The notes: a model not told the origin generated them from the letters alone. Positions 47,171-57,538 are shown, numbered from the stretch's first letter. The stretch is 64,000 bases of DNA from Thiobacillus sp. (GCA_024708885.1 JANJXT010000026.1:36011-100010); one strand, 5' to 3'. A program made the numbers and translations.

Positions 47171-48607
47171 ATGCCCAGCCATCGCGTGAAACGCCGCGCA
47201 GCGATTCGTTTTCTCCCCCGCCCGCTTCATGACACCGGGCGGCGGCTCGCCATGGCCGTTTGCGCCGTCGGATCGGCCGTGGCGCTTGGCAGCGCGCACG
47301 CGACGCTCACCGACGTCACGCTCGACAACGGCCTGCGCGTCATCGTCAAGGAGGATCACCGCGCGCCGGTGATGGTGTCGCAGGTGTGGTACCGCGCCGG
47401 TGCGGTGGACGAGTTCAACGGCACCACGGGTGTGGCGCACGTGCTCGAACACATGATGTTCAAGGGCACGAAGACCGTGCCTGCGGGTGAATTCTCCAAG
47501 CGCATCGCGGCGGCGGGCGGGCGCGAGAACGCCTTCACCAGCCGCGACCACACTGCGTATTTCCAGCAGATGCAGAAGGACCGTCTGCCGCTGGCGCTGG
47601 CGCTGGAGGCCGACCGCATGGCCAACCTCGTCATCAGCGACGAACTCTTCGCCAAGGAGCTCCAGGTGGTGATGGAAGAGCGCCGCCTGCGCACCGACGA
47701 CCAGGCGCAGTCGGTGGTGTACGAGCGCCTCATGGCGACCGCATACCAGACGCACCCCTACCGCCGGCCCATCATCGGCTGGATGGACGACCTCGCGAAC
47801 ATGACCGCGCAGGATGCGCGCGACTGGTATGCACGCTGGTATGCGCCGAACAACGCCACGCTGGTGGTGGCCGGCGACGTGCAGGCGAGCGATGTCGTCG
47901 AACTGGCGAAGACGCATTTCGGCGCGCTGCCGGCGCGCGCGCTGCCGGAACGCAAGCCGCAGGCCGAGCCCGAGCAGCTTGGCGAAAAGCGCATGGTGGT
48001 GAGGGCGCCGGCCAAACTGCCCTATCTGCTCATGGCCTGGCATGCCCCCAGGCTGAAGGACTGGCAGCAGGACACCGCGCCCTATGCGCTGCAGATCCTC
48101 GCCGGCGTGCTGTCCGGCAACGATTCGGCGCGCCTGCAGAAATCGTTGGTGAAGACGCGGCAGATCGCGGTCAACGCCAGCGCCGGCTACGATGCCGTGT
48201 CGCGCGGGCCGGGGATGTTCATGATCGACGCCACGCCCGCGCAGGGGCAGTCGGTGGCGGTGCTGGAAAAGGCCATCCGCGAGGAGATCGCGCGCGTCCA
48301 GCGCGAGGGCATCGGCGCGGACGAGCTCGCGCGGGTGAAGGCGCAGGTCATCGCGGGCGAGGTCTATCAGCGTGACTCGCTGTTCTATCAGGCGATGCAG
48401 CTGGGCGACTACGTCACCGCCGGCCAGCCGCCGGAGGCGCTGGCCGGCCGTGTCGACAAGCTGCGCGCCGTCACCGCTGAAGAGGTCCGCGCGGCCGCGC
48501 GCGAATGGCTGCGCGACGACCGCCTGAGCCTGGCGGAGCTCGATCCGCAACCGCTGGACGCGCAGCCGCGCCGTGCCGCCGTGCCGGGAGTGCGTCATGT
48601 CAATTGA
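47171..48607 (+). CDS. M16-family zinc peptidase (catalytic)
   Basis: A 478-residue secreted or periplasmic peptidase with signal anchor (AVCAVGSAVALGSAHAT) and the inverted zinc motif HVLEH near residue 98, then Glu in ELQVVMEERR. The two-domain M16 fold is complete. It is paired with a second M16 gene overlapping by 11 bp, the usual catalytic/non-catalytic arrangement. Start may be ATG 47171 or an internal ATG before the hydrophobic segment (MAVCAVG, 47252). Confidence 0.92.
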   Translation: MPSHRVKRRAAIRFLPRPLHDTGRRLAMAVCAVGSAVALGSAHATLTDVTLDNGLRVIVKEDHRAPVMVSQVWYRAGAVDEFNGTTGVAHVLEHMMFKGTKTVPAGEFSKRIAAAGGRENAFTSRDHTAYFQQMQKDRLPLALALEADRMANLVISDELFAKELQVVMEERRLRTDDQAQSVVYERLMATAYQTHPYRRPIIGWMDDLANMTAQDARDWYARWYAPNNATLVVAGDVQASDVVELAKTHFGALPARALPERKPQAEPEQLGEKRMVVRAPAKLPYLLMAWHAPRLKDWQQDTAPYALQILAGVLSGNDSARLQKSLVKTRQIAVNASAGYDAVSRGPGMFMIDATPAQGQSVAVLEKAIREEIARVQREGIGADELARVKAQVIAGEVYQRDSLFYQAMQLGDYVTAGQPPEALAGRVDKLRAVTAEEVRAAAREWLRDDRLSLAELDPQPLDAQPRRAAVPGVRHVN

Positions 48608-50015
48608 AAATGCCCGCAAATCGTCACCCCGGCGGATGCCGGGGCCGAACCGGTCGGCTCGATGGGGGTGCGGCGTGCGCCAGGACGACGCCCGGCAATC
48701 TGCTCAGGGTCCGCTCAAGCGCTTCGTCCTGCTCCTGTTCCTCTGTCTGCCGCTGGCCGCCGAGGCCGCGGTGGTCATCCAGCAGTGGCAGACGCCCGAA
48801 GGCGCGCGCGTCTATTTCGTCGAAAGCCGCGAACTGCCCATGCTCGACGTCGCGGTGAGCTTTCCCGCCGGCAGCGCGCGGGATCCGGCCGCAAAATCCG
48901 GCCTTGCACGGTTGACCCACGGCGTGCTCGACCAGGGGGCGGGCGGGCTGTCGGAAACCGCGATCGCGCATCGCCTCGCCGACGTCGGTGCCGTCCTTTC
49001 GGGCAGTTTCGACCGAGACCGCGCGGCGGTGAGCCTGCGCACCCTGTCGTCGGCGCGCGAGAAGAACCAGGCGCTCGACCTCCTGACCCGCGTGTTGCAG
49101 CGTCCCGGGTTTCCCGCCGGGGTGGTCAAGCGCGAGAAGCAGCGTCTCATCGCCGCCATTCGCGAGGCCGAGGCCGACCCCGGCACGGTGGTCGACAAGG
49201 CCTTCTATCGCGCCCTGTACGGTGCGCATCCCTACGCGCGCGACGAGGCGGGCGAGCCCGATGCCATCGCGCGGTTCACGCGCGCCGACCTGGAGGCCTT
49301 CCATCGCACGCATTACACCGCCGCGAATGCGGTGATCGCGTTGATCGGTGACGTCGATCGCGGCGAAGCCGAAGCCATCGCAGCGCGGCTGGCGGCCGGA
49401 CTGCCGCGCGGCGCCGCGCTTGCGCCGCTGGCAGCGCCGGTGGCGCCGGCCGCGGGCGAGATACGCATCGCCCATCCTGCCGCGCAGAGCCATGTACGTA
49501 TCGGCGCACTCGGCACGACGCGCGCCGATCCCGACTTCTTCGCGCTTTTCGTCGGCAACTACGTGCTCGGCGGCGGCGGCTTCGATTCGCGGCTCTTGAA
49601 GGAAGTGCGCGACAAGCGCGGCTACGCCTACAGCGCGTACAGCTATTTCCTGCCCATGGCGGTGGCCGGTCCGTTCCAGATCGGACTGCAGACCCAGGGT
49701 GCGCAGACCGCCGACGCGCTCGCGGTGGCGCGCGACACGCTGCGCCAGTTCGTCGCCGACGGACCTTCCGACGACGAACTGGCGCAGGCCAAGGCCAACC
49801 TCACCGGCGGTTTCCCGCTGCGCATCGACAGCAACAGGAAGATCCTCGAGTACCTGTCGATGATCGGTTTCTACGGGCTGGCGCTGGACTACCTCGATAC
49901 CTGGGTGGATCGCATCAACGCCGTGGATGTCGCCGCGGTGAAGGCCGCCTTTGCCCGCCGCATCGATCCCGAGCGCATGGTCACGGTCGTCGTCGGGGGC
50001 GAGGGTGCGCGCTAA
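48597..50015 (+). CDS. M16-family peptidase-like partner, non-catalytic
   Basis: A 472-residue protein homologous to M16 peptidases but with LTHGVLDQG in place of HxxEH, so it lacks the zinc site and is the structural partner of the preceding gene. The hydrophobic signal (RFVLLLFLCLPLAAEA) starts only at residue 42; the preceding 40 residues, rich in Arg, Pro and Gly, are encoded by a palindromic repeat. The true start may be GTG 48675 (27 residues in), which gives a normal signal peptide. Confidence 0.88.
   Translation: MSIENARKSSPRRMPGPNRSARWGCGVRQDDARQSAQGPLKRFVLLLFLCLPLAAEAAVVIQQWQTPEGARVYFVESRELPMLDVAVSFPAGSARDPAAKSGLARLTHGVLDQGAGGLSETAIAHRLADVGAVLSGSFDRDRAAVSLRTLSSAREKNQALDLLTRVLQRPGFPAGVVKREKQRLIAAIREAEADPGTVVDKAFYRALYGAHPYARDEAGEPDAIARFTRADLEAFHRTHYTAANAVIALIGDVDRGEAEAIAARLAAGLPRGAALAPLAAPVAPAAGEIRIAHPAAQSHVRIGALGTTRADPDFFALFVGNYVLGGGGFDSRLLKEVRDKRGYAYSAYSYFLPMAVAGPFQIGLQTQGAQTADALAVARDTLRQFVADGPSDDELAQAKANLTGGFPLRIDSNRKILEYLSMIGFYGLALDYLDTWVDRINAVDVAAVKAAFARRIDPERMVTVVVGGEGAR
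48627..48644. repeat. REP-type palindromic unit
   Basis: CCCCGGC-GGAT-GCCGGGG is a perfect 7-bp inverted repeat of the form found in dispersed REP/ERIC-like elements of GC-rich proteobacteria. It sits at the start of the second M16 gene. Other copies were not seen in this window. Confidence 0.5.
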
Positions 50016-50580
50016 GCAGGCCGCGCCGGGCCGCGCGCACGGCGCGGACAATCGGGTGCGCATCATCGGCGGGCAGTACCGCCGCCGGCTGCTGGATTTC
50101 CCCGGCGGCGGCGGGCTGCGGCCGACCGCCGACCGCGTGCGCGAGACGCTGTTCAACTGGCTGGGACAGGATCTGCCGGGCTGGCGCTGCCTCGACCTCT
50201 TTGCCGGCAGCGGCGCGCTGGGCTTCGAAGCCGCTTCGCGTGGCGCGGCGCGGGTGGTGATGATCGAGCGCGACCGCGCGGCGCACGAGGCGCTGGAAAG
50301 GAATCGCGCGATGCTCGGCGCCAGCGCGGTCGAACTCGTGTTCGCCGACGCCCTCGCCTGGCTGGCGGGCAACCGTGAAAGCTTCGACCTGATCTTCGTC
50401 GATCCGCCGTTCGACAGCGGGCGGGCCGCGCCCGTGCTCGCCGATCTGGCGCGCCATCTCGGCCCGGACGGACTGGTCTACGTGGAACAGGAGAACCCCG
50501 TCGAAGCGCCGCCGGGGTTTATCATCCACCGCAGCGGGCGCGCGGGGCGTTCGCACTTTGCCCTGCTCGTCAAGGAGTAG
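50005..50580 (+). CDS. rsmD: 16S rRNA (guanine(966)-N2)-methyltransferase
   Basis: A 191-residue SAM-dependent enzyme methylating G966 of 16S r[32 protein letters not shown] and the catalytic DPPF (VDPPFDSG) are intact. GTG 50005 has a GGGGGCGAGG ribosome site and lies 11 bp before the end of the M16 gene. coaD follows after 2 bp, the usual order. Confidence 0.94.
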   Translation: MRAKQAAPGRAHGADNRVRIIGGQYRRRLLDFPGGGGLRPTADRVRETLFNWLGQDLPGWRCLDLFAGSGALGFEAASRGAARVVMIERDRAAHEALERNRAMLGASAVELVFADALAWLAGNRESFDLIFVDPPFDSGRAAPVLADLARHLGPDGLVYVEQENPVEAPPGFIIHRSGRAGRSHFALLVKE

Positions 50581-50582
50581 CG

Positions 50583-51065
50583 ATGCTCACAGCCGTCTAT
50601 CCCGGCACCTTCGATCCCCTCACGCGCGGCCACGAAGATCTCATCCAGCGCGCGGGCCGCCTGTTCGACCGGGTCATCGTCGCGGTCGCCGAATCGCGCA
50701 ACAAGCGGCCGTTTTTCAACATGGACGAACGCGTCGACATGACGCGCGCAGTGCTGGCCGACATGCCGCACGTGCGCGTCGAAGGCTTCTCCGGCCTGTT
50801 GATCGACTTCGTTGCCGCACAGGGGGCCATCGCGGTGCTGCGCGGCCTGCGCGCCGCGTCCGATTTCGAGTACGAATTCCAGCTTGCCGGGATGAATCGC
50901 AACCTCAAGCCCGACATCGAAACCCTGTTCCTCACGCCATCGGAGCAGTACATGTTCATCTCCGCCAGCATGATCCGCGAGATCGCGCAGCTCGGCGGCG
51001 ATGTCGCGCCCTTCGTGCACCCATTGGTCGCGCGGCGTTTGCGTGAGAAAATAAGCACAAGCTGA
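50583..51065 (+). CDS. coaD: phosphopantetheine adenylyltransferase
   Basis: A 160-residue enzyme of coenzyme A synthesis joining phosphopantetheine and ATP. The nucleotidyltransferase motif [14 protein letters not shown] is at the N-terminus, and the C-terminal [16 protein letters not shown] closes the active site. Length standard. Confidence 0.97.
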   Translation: MLTAVYPGTFDPLTRGHEDLIQRAGRLFDRVIVAVAESRNKRPFFNMDERVDMTRAVLADMPHVRVEGFSGLLIDFVAAQGAIAVLRGLRAASDFEYEFQLAGMNRNLKPDIETLFLTPSEQYMFISASMIREIAQLGGDVAPFVHPLVARRLREKISTS

Positions 51066-51335
<270 letters not shown>

Positions 51336-51378
51336 TCTCGCGATCATTCGCGCCGACCCGGTCGCGGGGCGGCCTGGA

Positions 51379-53343
51379 TCAGGCGCTTTTCGCCAACTGG
51401 AGTCCTGCCCAGTCGCCCGACAGGGCGTCGGCGATGCGATTGTTGATGCGTGCGAGGCTGTCGAGCTGATCCGCCGCGGTGCCGCGCGTGGTTTCCAGTT
51501 CCGCAATGCGCTCGTCGAGCGTCTCGGTCGCGGCATGGATGCGGCTGACGCTGTCGAGCCGACGCACCAGCTGCGCCTTGTGCTCGCGCACCTGGGTTTC
51601 CATCGGCGCAATGAGCGCCTTCAGCCAGGCTTCGGTCTCGCTGTTGGCCAGTTCGAACACCTGCACCACCTCGCTCGCCACCGTCTCGAAAAAACGTGCC
51701 GTGATCTGATGCTGGCCCACGGTCAGCATCTTGAACACGGTATTGAAGCGCTCGTCGAAGACGTGCTGCAGCTGGTCGATCTTTCTGCGGTACTTGTTGA
51801 GGCTGTAGTCGGGAATGTTCACCGCCGCCAGCCCGAATTCCTCGCTGAACTTGCGGTACATCGCGGTCATCATGGCGCGGATCTCGTCGGTCGTGCGGGA
51901 GGCCGTGGCGAGATTGCCTTCGACACGGCGGAAGAATTCGCTCATCGAATCGCGCAGGCCGATGCTGAAATGGCTCTTCTCCATGGCCAGACGGGTGCGT
52001 CGCACCTCGTGGCGCAGCCGCTGCAGACCGATCTGCTGGCGCAAGGTCTCGACCTGTGCGGCGAACACGTTGCGCAGGGCATGGAACTGTTCGAGTCCGC
52101 GGTTGAAATGCTGCGTGTCGTCATTGGCCTTGGCCATCATGTGCTGGATGACATCGCGGTTCTTGCCGCGCAGCCCGGCAAGTTCGTCGATCTGGTCCAG
52201 CAGCGTGGCGAGGCGTGTTTCCAGCAGTTCGGTGGTTTTCAGCACCACGTCTTCCACCGCGGTCAGCGTCGCGTCGGTGACCAGTGACTGCTTGTGGGGG
52301 ATCAGCTCCTGCGACAACGCGGCTTCCAGTTCCGGCAGGCGGCTTTTTGCCAGCAGCGCGTCGTCGCCGCGCACCTTGGCGACCAGCGCCTTCTGCGCCG
52401 ACACCGGGAAAACCTGACTCGCCGGGAGTTCGAGTTGCGCGGCGCTGGTTGCGGCCTGGCGGGCGATTTCCGCGTCGATCGCCTCCTGCGTCTTCAATTC
52501 GTCCCACAGGCCGTCGATCTTGTTCAGCACTACCAGGCGGGCGCGGCTCGTGCCCTGCAGGGGCGCGATGTGCTGGCGCCAGATCTCGATGTCGGACCGG
52601 GTGACGCCGGTGTCGGCACCCAGCAGGAACAGCACGGCGTGCGCGCCGGGCAGCATGCTGAGCGTGAGTTCCGGCTCGGTGCCGATCGCGTTCAGCCCCG
52701 GCGTGTCGAGGATGACCAGTCCCTGCTTCAGCAGCGGGTGAGGGAAATTGATGAGCGCGTGACGCCAGCGGGGAATGCCGACCTTGCCCTCGCGCGCGAG
52801 ACTTCGCGCGGTGTCCGCGTCCTCCGGGTCGAACAGTCCGTAGGCGTCGGCGGTGGCGGCGTCGACCTCGATGAGATCGGCCAGCCGCATCAGCGTCGCG
52901 CTCATTTTGTCCGCCGAACCGAGGTCGAGCGGGAATTCCTCCCAGGCGTCCGGATCGCGCTTGAAGGCCGCGACGCTGCCCTCGCGGGTGCGCGTGGCGA
53001 TCGGCAGCAGGCGCAGCGAAGGCGGCCGCGCGGGATCGAAATACAGCTCGGTGGGGCACATCGTCGTGCGCCCGGCGGACGAGGGCAGCACGCGCTGGCG
53101 GTAGTCGGCGAAAAAGATCGCGTTGATGAGCTCCGACTTGCCGCGGGAGAACTCGGCGACGAAGGCCACGTTGAGCGTGTCGTCCTGCAGGCGCGCAAGC
53201 GCCTGTTCGAGGCGGCGGTCGGATTCCGCATCACCCAGTTCCTGGGTCGCCAGCCAGTCGCGCAGGGCCTCGACGCGTACGTACACCGCCTCGCGCCAGG
53301 CGCTGTACTGCTCGAATTCGTCAACCAGTGTGGTGGGCTTCAT
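51379..53343 (-). CDS. dynamin-like GTPase
   Basis: A 654-residue large GTPase. G1 reads AEFSRGKSE near residues 72-80 (first Gly of the P-loop replaced by Ala), G3 is DTPGL, and G4 is NKIDG. The rest is long helical, with coiled-coil stretches (residues about 330-480 and 560-640), as expected for a membrane-remodelling stalk. No membrane helix is evident. ATG 53343 is preferred to an ATG ten codons upstream because of its dynamin-family start. Function: probably membrane repair or curvature. Confidence 0.88.
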   Translation of the reverse strand: MKPTTLVDEFEQYSAWREAVYVRVEALRDWLATQELGDAESDRRLEQALARLQDDTLNVAFVAEFSRGKSELINAIFFADYRQRVLPSSAGRTTMCPTELYFDPARPPSLRLLPIATRTREGSVAAFKRDPDAWEEFPLDLGSADKMSATLMRLADLIEVDAATADAYGLFDPEDADTARSLAREGKVGIPRWRHALINFPHPLLKQGLVILDTPGLNAIGTEPELTLSMLPGAHAVLFLLGADTGVTRSDIEIWRQHIAPLQGTSRARLVVLNKIDGLWDELKTQEAIDAEIARQAATSAAQLELPASQVFPVSAQKALVAKVRGDDALLAKSRLPELEAALSQELIPHKQSLVTDATLTAVEDVVLKTTELLETRLATLLDQIDELAGLRGKNRDVIQHMMAKANDDTQHFNRGLEQFHALRNVFAAQVETLRQQIGLQRLRHEVRRTRLAMEKSHFSIGLRDSMSEFFRRVEGNLATASRTTDEIRAMMTAMYRKFSEEFGLAAVNIPDYSLNKYRRKIDQLQHVFDERFNTVFKMLTVGQHQITARFFETVASEVVQVFELANSETEAWLKALIAPMETQVREHKAQLVRRLDSVSRIHAATETLDERIAELETTRGTAADQLDSLARINNRIADALSGDWAGLQLAKSA

Positions 53344-53417
53344 GGGGCATCCACAAATCAAGGCACAACGCAATTACGGCATGTTACCTGCAAACTTGAT
53401 TCAGGCCATCCCGCCGG

Positions 53418-54230
53418 TCAGCGCTGGCAGGCGGGGCAATAGAAGCTTGCCCGCTGTCCCTGCACGATGCGCCGGATGGGTGTCCCGCAGGTCCGGCAGG
53501 GCAGATTTTCGCGACCATATGCCCGGGTCTGCAGCTGGAAATATCCCGGCTCACCGCTGCTGGCGACGTAATCGCGCAGCGAACTTCCGCCGGCGGCGAT
53601 CGCGGCGGCGAGCACCTTGCGGATTGCCGCCGCCAGGCGCGCGCAGGCCGGCCCGCTGAGGCGGCGTGCGGCGGTGGCGGGTCGAATGCCGGCGTGGAAC
53701 AGTGATTCGGAGGCGTAGATGTTGCCGACCCCCACGACCACCGACGCGTCCATGATGAGCTGCTTGATCGTCGTATTGCGTCCGCGACATCGCGCGTGAA
53801 GGTAGGCGGCGTCGAACTCCGGGCCGAGCGGCTCGGGGCCGAGATGCGCCAGCAGCGGATGCCGCGCAGGATCCTCGGTGAGCAGCACCGCGCCGAAGCG
53901 GCGCGGGTCGCGCAGGCGCAAACAGGTCCCGTCGTCGAAGCGCCAGTCGACGTGATCGTGCGCCGCCGGCGGCTCGTCCGGCGCCGCCAGGCGCAGGCTT
54001 CCCGACATGCCCAGATGCACGATCTGGGTGATTCCGTCGAAATCGAACAGCAGATACTTGCCCCGCCGCGCGATCCCCGCCAGCGTCCGTCCCGCCAGAC
54101 GCGCCGGCAACACGTCCGGCACCGGCCAGCGCAGGCGCGGATCGCGCACCGTCACGGCCGCGAGCGTGCGCCCAGGCAGACGAGGAAGCAGGCCGAGGCG
54201 CGTCGTCTCGACTTCGGGCAGTTCAGGCAT
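53418..54230 (-). CDS. mutM: formamidopyrimidine-DNA glycosylase
   Basis: A 270-residue repair enzyme excising 8-oxoguanine. The catalytic N-terminus PELPEVETT (Pro2, Glu3), beta-turn Lys in RRGKYLLFDF, the H2TH segment (VGVGNIYASESLFHAGI) and the C-terminal zinc finger with CRTC and CPAC are intact. ATG 54230 places Pro at residue 2. Confidence 0.97.
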   Translation of the reverse strand: MPELPEVETTRLGLLPRLPGRTLAAVTVRDPRLRWPVPDVLPARLAGRTLAGIARRGKYLLFDFDGITQIVHLGMSGSLRLAAPDEPPAAHDHVDWRFDDGTCLRLRDPRRFGAVLLTEDPARHPLLAHLGPEPLGPEFDAAYLHARCRGRNTTIKQLIMDASVVVGVGNIYASESLFHAGIRPATAARRLSGPACARLAAAIRKVLAAAIAAGGSSLRDYVASSGEPGYFQLQTRAYGRENLPCRTCGTPIRRIVQGQRASFYCPACQR

Positions 54231-54373
54231 GGAGGGATTGTAACGGGGGCTAGGGGACGGAGGACAGAGGACAAATCGCCTCACCCCTTCCCCCTTCCCA
54301 AAATGAACCTTGCTTGCGCTTGCGCATCGAAGGCATAGAATCGTTGACCCACACCCGGGCACTCTGAAGGCAC

Positions 54374-56137
54374 ATGGCACATCTGAAATATCTTCCTTTC
54401 TGCATCGCATTGGCGTTGACGCCGGCGTGTGCGCAGCAAACGGTACGCCCGCCGCAGCCGGCCGTCGCGGAAAAGCCGGCGGCTGGCGCCGAGGCGCCCG
54501 AATCCGACGACGAGGCGGCAAAGGCCGCGGAGACGGCGCCGTCGGCAAACCTGCCGGCGCAGCCGCTCACCCCCGACATCCTGTTCAAGTTCCTGGTCGC
54601 CGAAGTGGCCGGCCAGCGCGGTGCCCCGGGGATTGCCAGCGCGACCTATCTCGACCTGGCACAGGAAACCCGCGATCCCCGCATCGCGCGGCGCGCGGCC
54701 GAGGTGGCAGTACTCGCGCGCGATCGGACGGCGGCGCTCGAAGCCACGCGGCTGTGGTCCGCGGCCGAACCGGCATCGGACCGCGCCCGCCAGGCGCTGG
54801 CGGCGATGCTGCTCAACGAAGGCCGGCTTGACGAAGCCGAACCCGTGCTGCGCGAGATCCTCGCGAAAGAACCTGCGACTGGATTCATGCATCTGAGCGC
54901 GCTCTTGGGCAAGACACGCGACACGTCGGCGGTGCTGGCACTGGTCGAGCGGCTCGCGGCCGGCCATCCGCAGGTGGCGGAGGCCCGCTATGCCGTGGCG
55001 CAGGCCGCGGCGAATGCGGGTGACATGCCGGCAGCGCTGGCCACGCTGGAACGGGCGGACCGGCTGCGACCGGGCTGGGAGCCGGGCGCGCTGCTGCGCG
55101 CGCAGATTCTTGCCAGGACGTCTCCGGCGGACGCGCTGGCGTTCATGCGCGGCTTTGTCGCGTCCTACCCGGCGGCGCGCGACGCGCGGTTCGCCTACGC
55201 GCGTGCGCTGGTCAATGCCAATCAGTTCGCCGAGGGGCGCGCGCAGTTCGAGTGGCTTGCCGGCGAGTTGCCGCGCAACGCCGAAGTCAGCTTCGCCGCG
55301 GGGCTGCTCGCGCTACAGATGGGCGAACCCGCTGCGGCCCGCGACTGGCTCGATCGCGCATTGGATTCGGATCCGCGCGATCGCGACACCATCCACTACT
55401 ACCTCGGCCAGGCGGCCGAGCAGTTGAAGCAGAGCGACGTCGCCGCGACGCATTACGCGCAGGTGGAGGCCGGCAATTACCTGGTGCCGGCACGGACGCG
55501 CCAGGCAGCGCTGCTGGCCGCGGCGGGACGGCGCGACGAGGCGCGGGCGCTGCTCGCGGCGACACAGGGTGCCAATGACGCGCAGAACGTGCGTCTGGTC
55601 CAGGCGCAGGCGGAACTGCTGCGCGACGGCAAGGAGCGACAGGCCGCGTTCGACGTATTGTCCGAGGGATTGAAACGCTATCCCGACTCGCCCGAACTGC
55701 TGTACGACCGTGCGATGGCCGCGGAAAAGCTCGACCGGCTCGACGTGCTGGAAGCCGACCTGCGTCGCGTGATCGCGCTGCGCCCGGACGACGCGCACGC
55801 CTACAACGCGCTCGGTTACACTCTGGCGGATCGCACCCCTCGCCTTGCCGAGGCGATCGAGTTGCTCGAACGCGCGTTGAAACTGGCACCGGACGATGCC
55901 TTCATCCTCGATAGCGTCGGCTGGGCGCAATACCGCGCAGGCAACCTGGCGCGCGCGCAGGAATTCCTGGAACGCGCCTACCAGGCACGGCCCGACCCGG
56001 AAATCGCCGCCCACCTCGGCGAAGTGCTGTGGGTGCGCGGGCGTCAGGACGAGGCTGGCAGGTTGTGGCAGACCAGCCTGCAAAGCCACCCGCAGAACGA
56101 AGTGCTGCTGGAAACCCTGCACCGGCTCAAGCCCTGA
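54374..56137 (+). CDS. TPR-repeat outer-membrane-associated protein
   Basis: A 587-residue protein with a signal peptide (to about residue 20, ACAQ) and an acidic Ala/Pro linker, followed by around a dozen tetratricopeptide-like units; the best are near the C-terminus (DDAHAYNALGYTLADRTPRL, ELLERALKLAPDDAFILDSV). Such a protein in front of lolB is conserved in betaproteobacteria and may assist outer-membrane assembly. It overlaps lolB by one base. Confidence 0.88.
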   Translation: MAHLKYLPFCIALALTPACAQQTVRPPQPAVAEKPAAGAEAPESDDEAAKAAETAPSANLPAQPLTPDILFKFLVAEVAGQRGAPGIASATYLDLAQETRDPRIARRAAEVAVLARDRTAALEATRLWSAAEPASDRARQALAAMLLNEGRLDEAEPVLREILAKEPATGFMHLSALLGKTRDTSAVLALVERLAAGHPQVAEARYAVAQAAANAGDMPAALATLERADRLRPGWEPGALLRAQILARTSPADALAFMRGFVASYPAARDARFAYARALVNANQFAEGRAQFEWLAGELPRNAEVSFAAGLLALQMGEPAAARDWLDRALDSDPRDRDTIHYYLGQAAEQLKQSDVAATHYAQVEAGNYLVPARTRQAALLAAAGRRDEARALLAATQGANDAQNVRLVQAQAELLRDGKERQAAFDVLSEGLKRYPDSPELLYDRAMAAEKLDRLDVLEADLRRVIALRPDDAHAYNALGYTLADRTPRLAEAIELLERALKLAPDDAFILDSVGWAQYRAGNLARAQEFLERAYQARPDPEIAAHLGEVLWVRGRQDEAGRLWQTSLQSHPQNEVLLETLHRLKP

Positions 56138-56697
56138 TGCGTCGGCGGGCGTTTCTCGCCGCGTCGCTGCTGGCCCTGGCCGGTTGCGCGACCTCGCCAT
56201 CCTTGCCTTCGGGCGGCCTGCCGCTGTCCGCGGAAACCTGGACGCTGCAAGGCCGTTTCAGCGTTGAAAGCGGTGAAGAAAGGGTCTCCGGACTGATCCG
56301 CTGGCAGCACCGCGGCGCCAATGACGAGCTTCTGCTGACCTCTCCGCTGGGGCAGGTGGTGGTCCGCATCGCGCTCGATGCGGACGGCGCCGTGCTGGAA
56401 CTGCCGAAGCAGCCGCTCCGCCGTGCACCGGACGCCGATGCCCTGACACGCGAGGCGCTCGGTTACACCCTGCCGGTGGCGGGGCTTGCGTGGTGGGTGC
56501 AGGCGCGTCCCGATCCGGCGCGTGCGTTCGACGCCACGCGTGACGGCTCCGGCCGCCTCGCCGAACTGAAGCAGGACGGCTGGACCATCGAATACCAGCA
56601 ATATGCCGACAGTCCCGCCGGCTACCCGCGCAAGCTCAGGGTCAGCCGCGAAGATATCGATATCCGCCTGGTGGCGGACAGCTGGGAGGGGGAATGA
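56137..56697 (+). CDS. lolB: outer-membrane lipoprotein receptor LolB
   Basis: A 186-residue lipoprotein (lipobox LAGC, Cys at residue 16) that inserts lipoproteins into the outer membrane. TWTLQGRFSVESGEERVSGLIRW and the exposed loop region fit LolB. Its stop overlaps the ispE ATG by 4 bp. Confidence 0.93.
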   Translation: MRRRAFLAASLLALAGCATSPSLPSGGLPLSAETWTLQGRFSVESGEERVSGLIRWQHRGANDELLLTSPLGQVVVRIALDADGAVLELPKQPLRRAPDADALTREALGYTLPVAGLAWWVQARPDPARAFDATRDGSGRLAELKQDGWTIEYQQYADSPAGYPRKLRVSREDIDIRLVADSWEGE

Positions 56698-57527
56698 GCC
56701 AGGCCTTTCCCGCCCCCGCCAAGCTCAACCTGTTCCTTCACGTGATCGGCCGTCGTGCCGACGGCTATCATCTGCTGCAGAGCGTGTTTCGCTTCATCGA
56801 CCGTTCCGATACCGTGCATCTCACCCTGCGTGCCGACGGCCGGGTGGTGCGCGAGACCGATCTGCCCGGCGTGCCGGAAGACCGCGACCTCACAGTGCGC
56901 GCCGCGCGCCTCCTGCAACCACATGCGCCGGCCGGCGCGGGGGTGGGCATCCGCGTGGACAAGGTGCTGCCGATGGGCGGCGGCCTCGGCGGCGGCAGTT
57001 CGGACGCGGCCACCGTGCTGCTCGCGCTCAACCGTCTATGGCAGGTGAACCTGTCGCGTCCGGCGTTGCAGGCGCTCGGTCTGCAACTCGGCGCGGATGT
57101 GCCCGTATTCGTGTTCGGGCAGACCGCCTTCGCCGAAGGGGTGGGCGAGATTCTCCAGCCGGTGAGCGCGCCGCCTGCCTGGTACGTGGTGCTGACGCCA
57201 TCGCTGGAGGTGCCGACCGCGGCAGTTTTCGCGGCGCCGGAATTGACACGTGACACGCCACGCCTCAAAATAGCGCCCTTTTCCACAGGCATGGGTCGAA
57301 ACGACCTGCAGCCGGTGGTCCTGCAGCGCTACCCGGAAGTCGCGCGCCATCTCGAATGGCTGGCGCGGTTTGGGGAAGCGCGCATGACCGGTTCCGGTGC
57401 CTGTGTGTTTGCAACGTTCGGGACGGAAGCGGCGGCGCGTGAGGTGCTCGCCCGCCTGCCCGGAACGATGCAGGGTTTCGTGGCGCAGGGGCTTGACCGG
57501 CATCCGCTGTACGACTGCTGCGCCTGA
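56694..57527 (+). CDS. ispE: 4-diphosphocytidyl-2-C-methyl-D-erythritol kinase
   Basis: A 277-residue GHMP kinase of the MEP isoprenoid pathway. AFPAPAKLNLFLHVIGRRADGYHLL, the ATP loop PMGGGLGGGSSDAATVLL and MTGSGACVFATF are present. It is followed 11 bp later by tRNA-Gln, as in many betaproteobacteria. Confidence 0.96.
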   Translation: MSQAFPAPAKLNLFLHVIGRRADGYHLLQSVFRFIDRSDTVHLTLRADGRVVRETDLPGVPEDRDLTVRAARLLQPHAPAGAGVGIRVDKVLPMGGGLGGGSSDAATVLLALNRLWQVNLSRPALQALGLQLGADVPVFVFGQTAFAEGVGEILQPVSAPPAWYVVLTPSLEVPTAAVFAAPELTRDTPRLKIAPFSTGMGRNDLQPVVLQRYPEVARHLEWLARFGEARMTGSGACVFATFGTEAAAREVLARLPGTMQGFVAQGLDRHPLYDCCA

Positions 57528-57538
57528 GCAGTGCCCGT

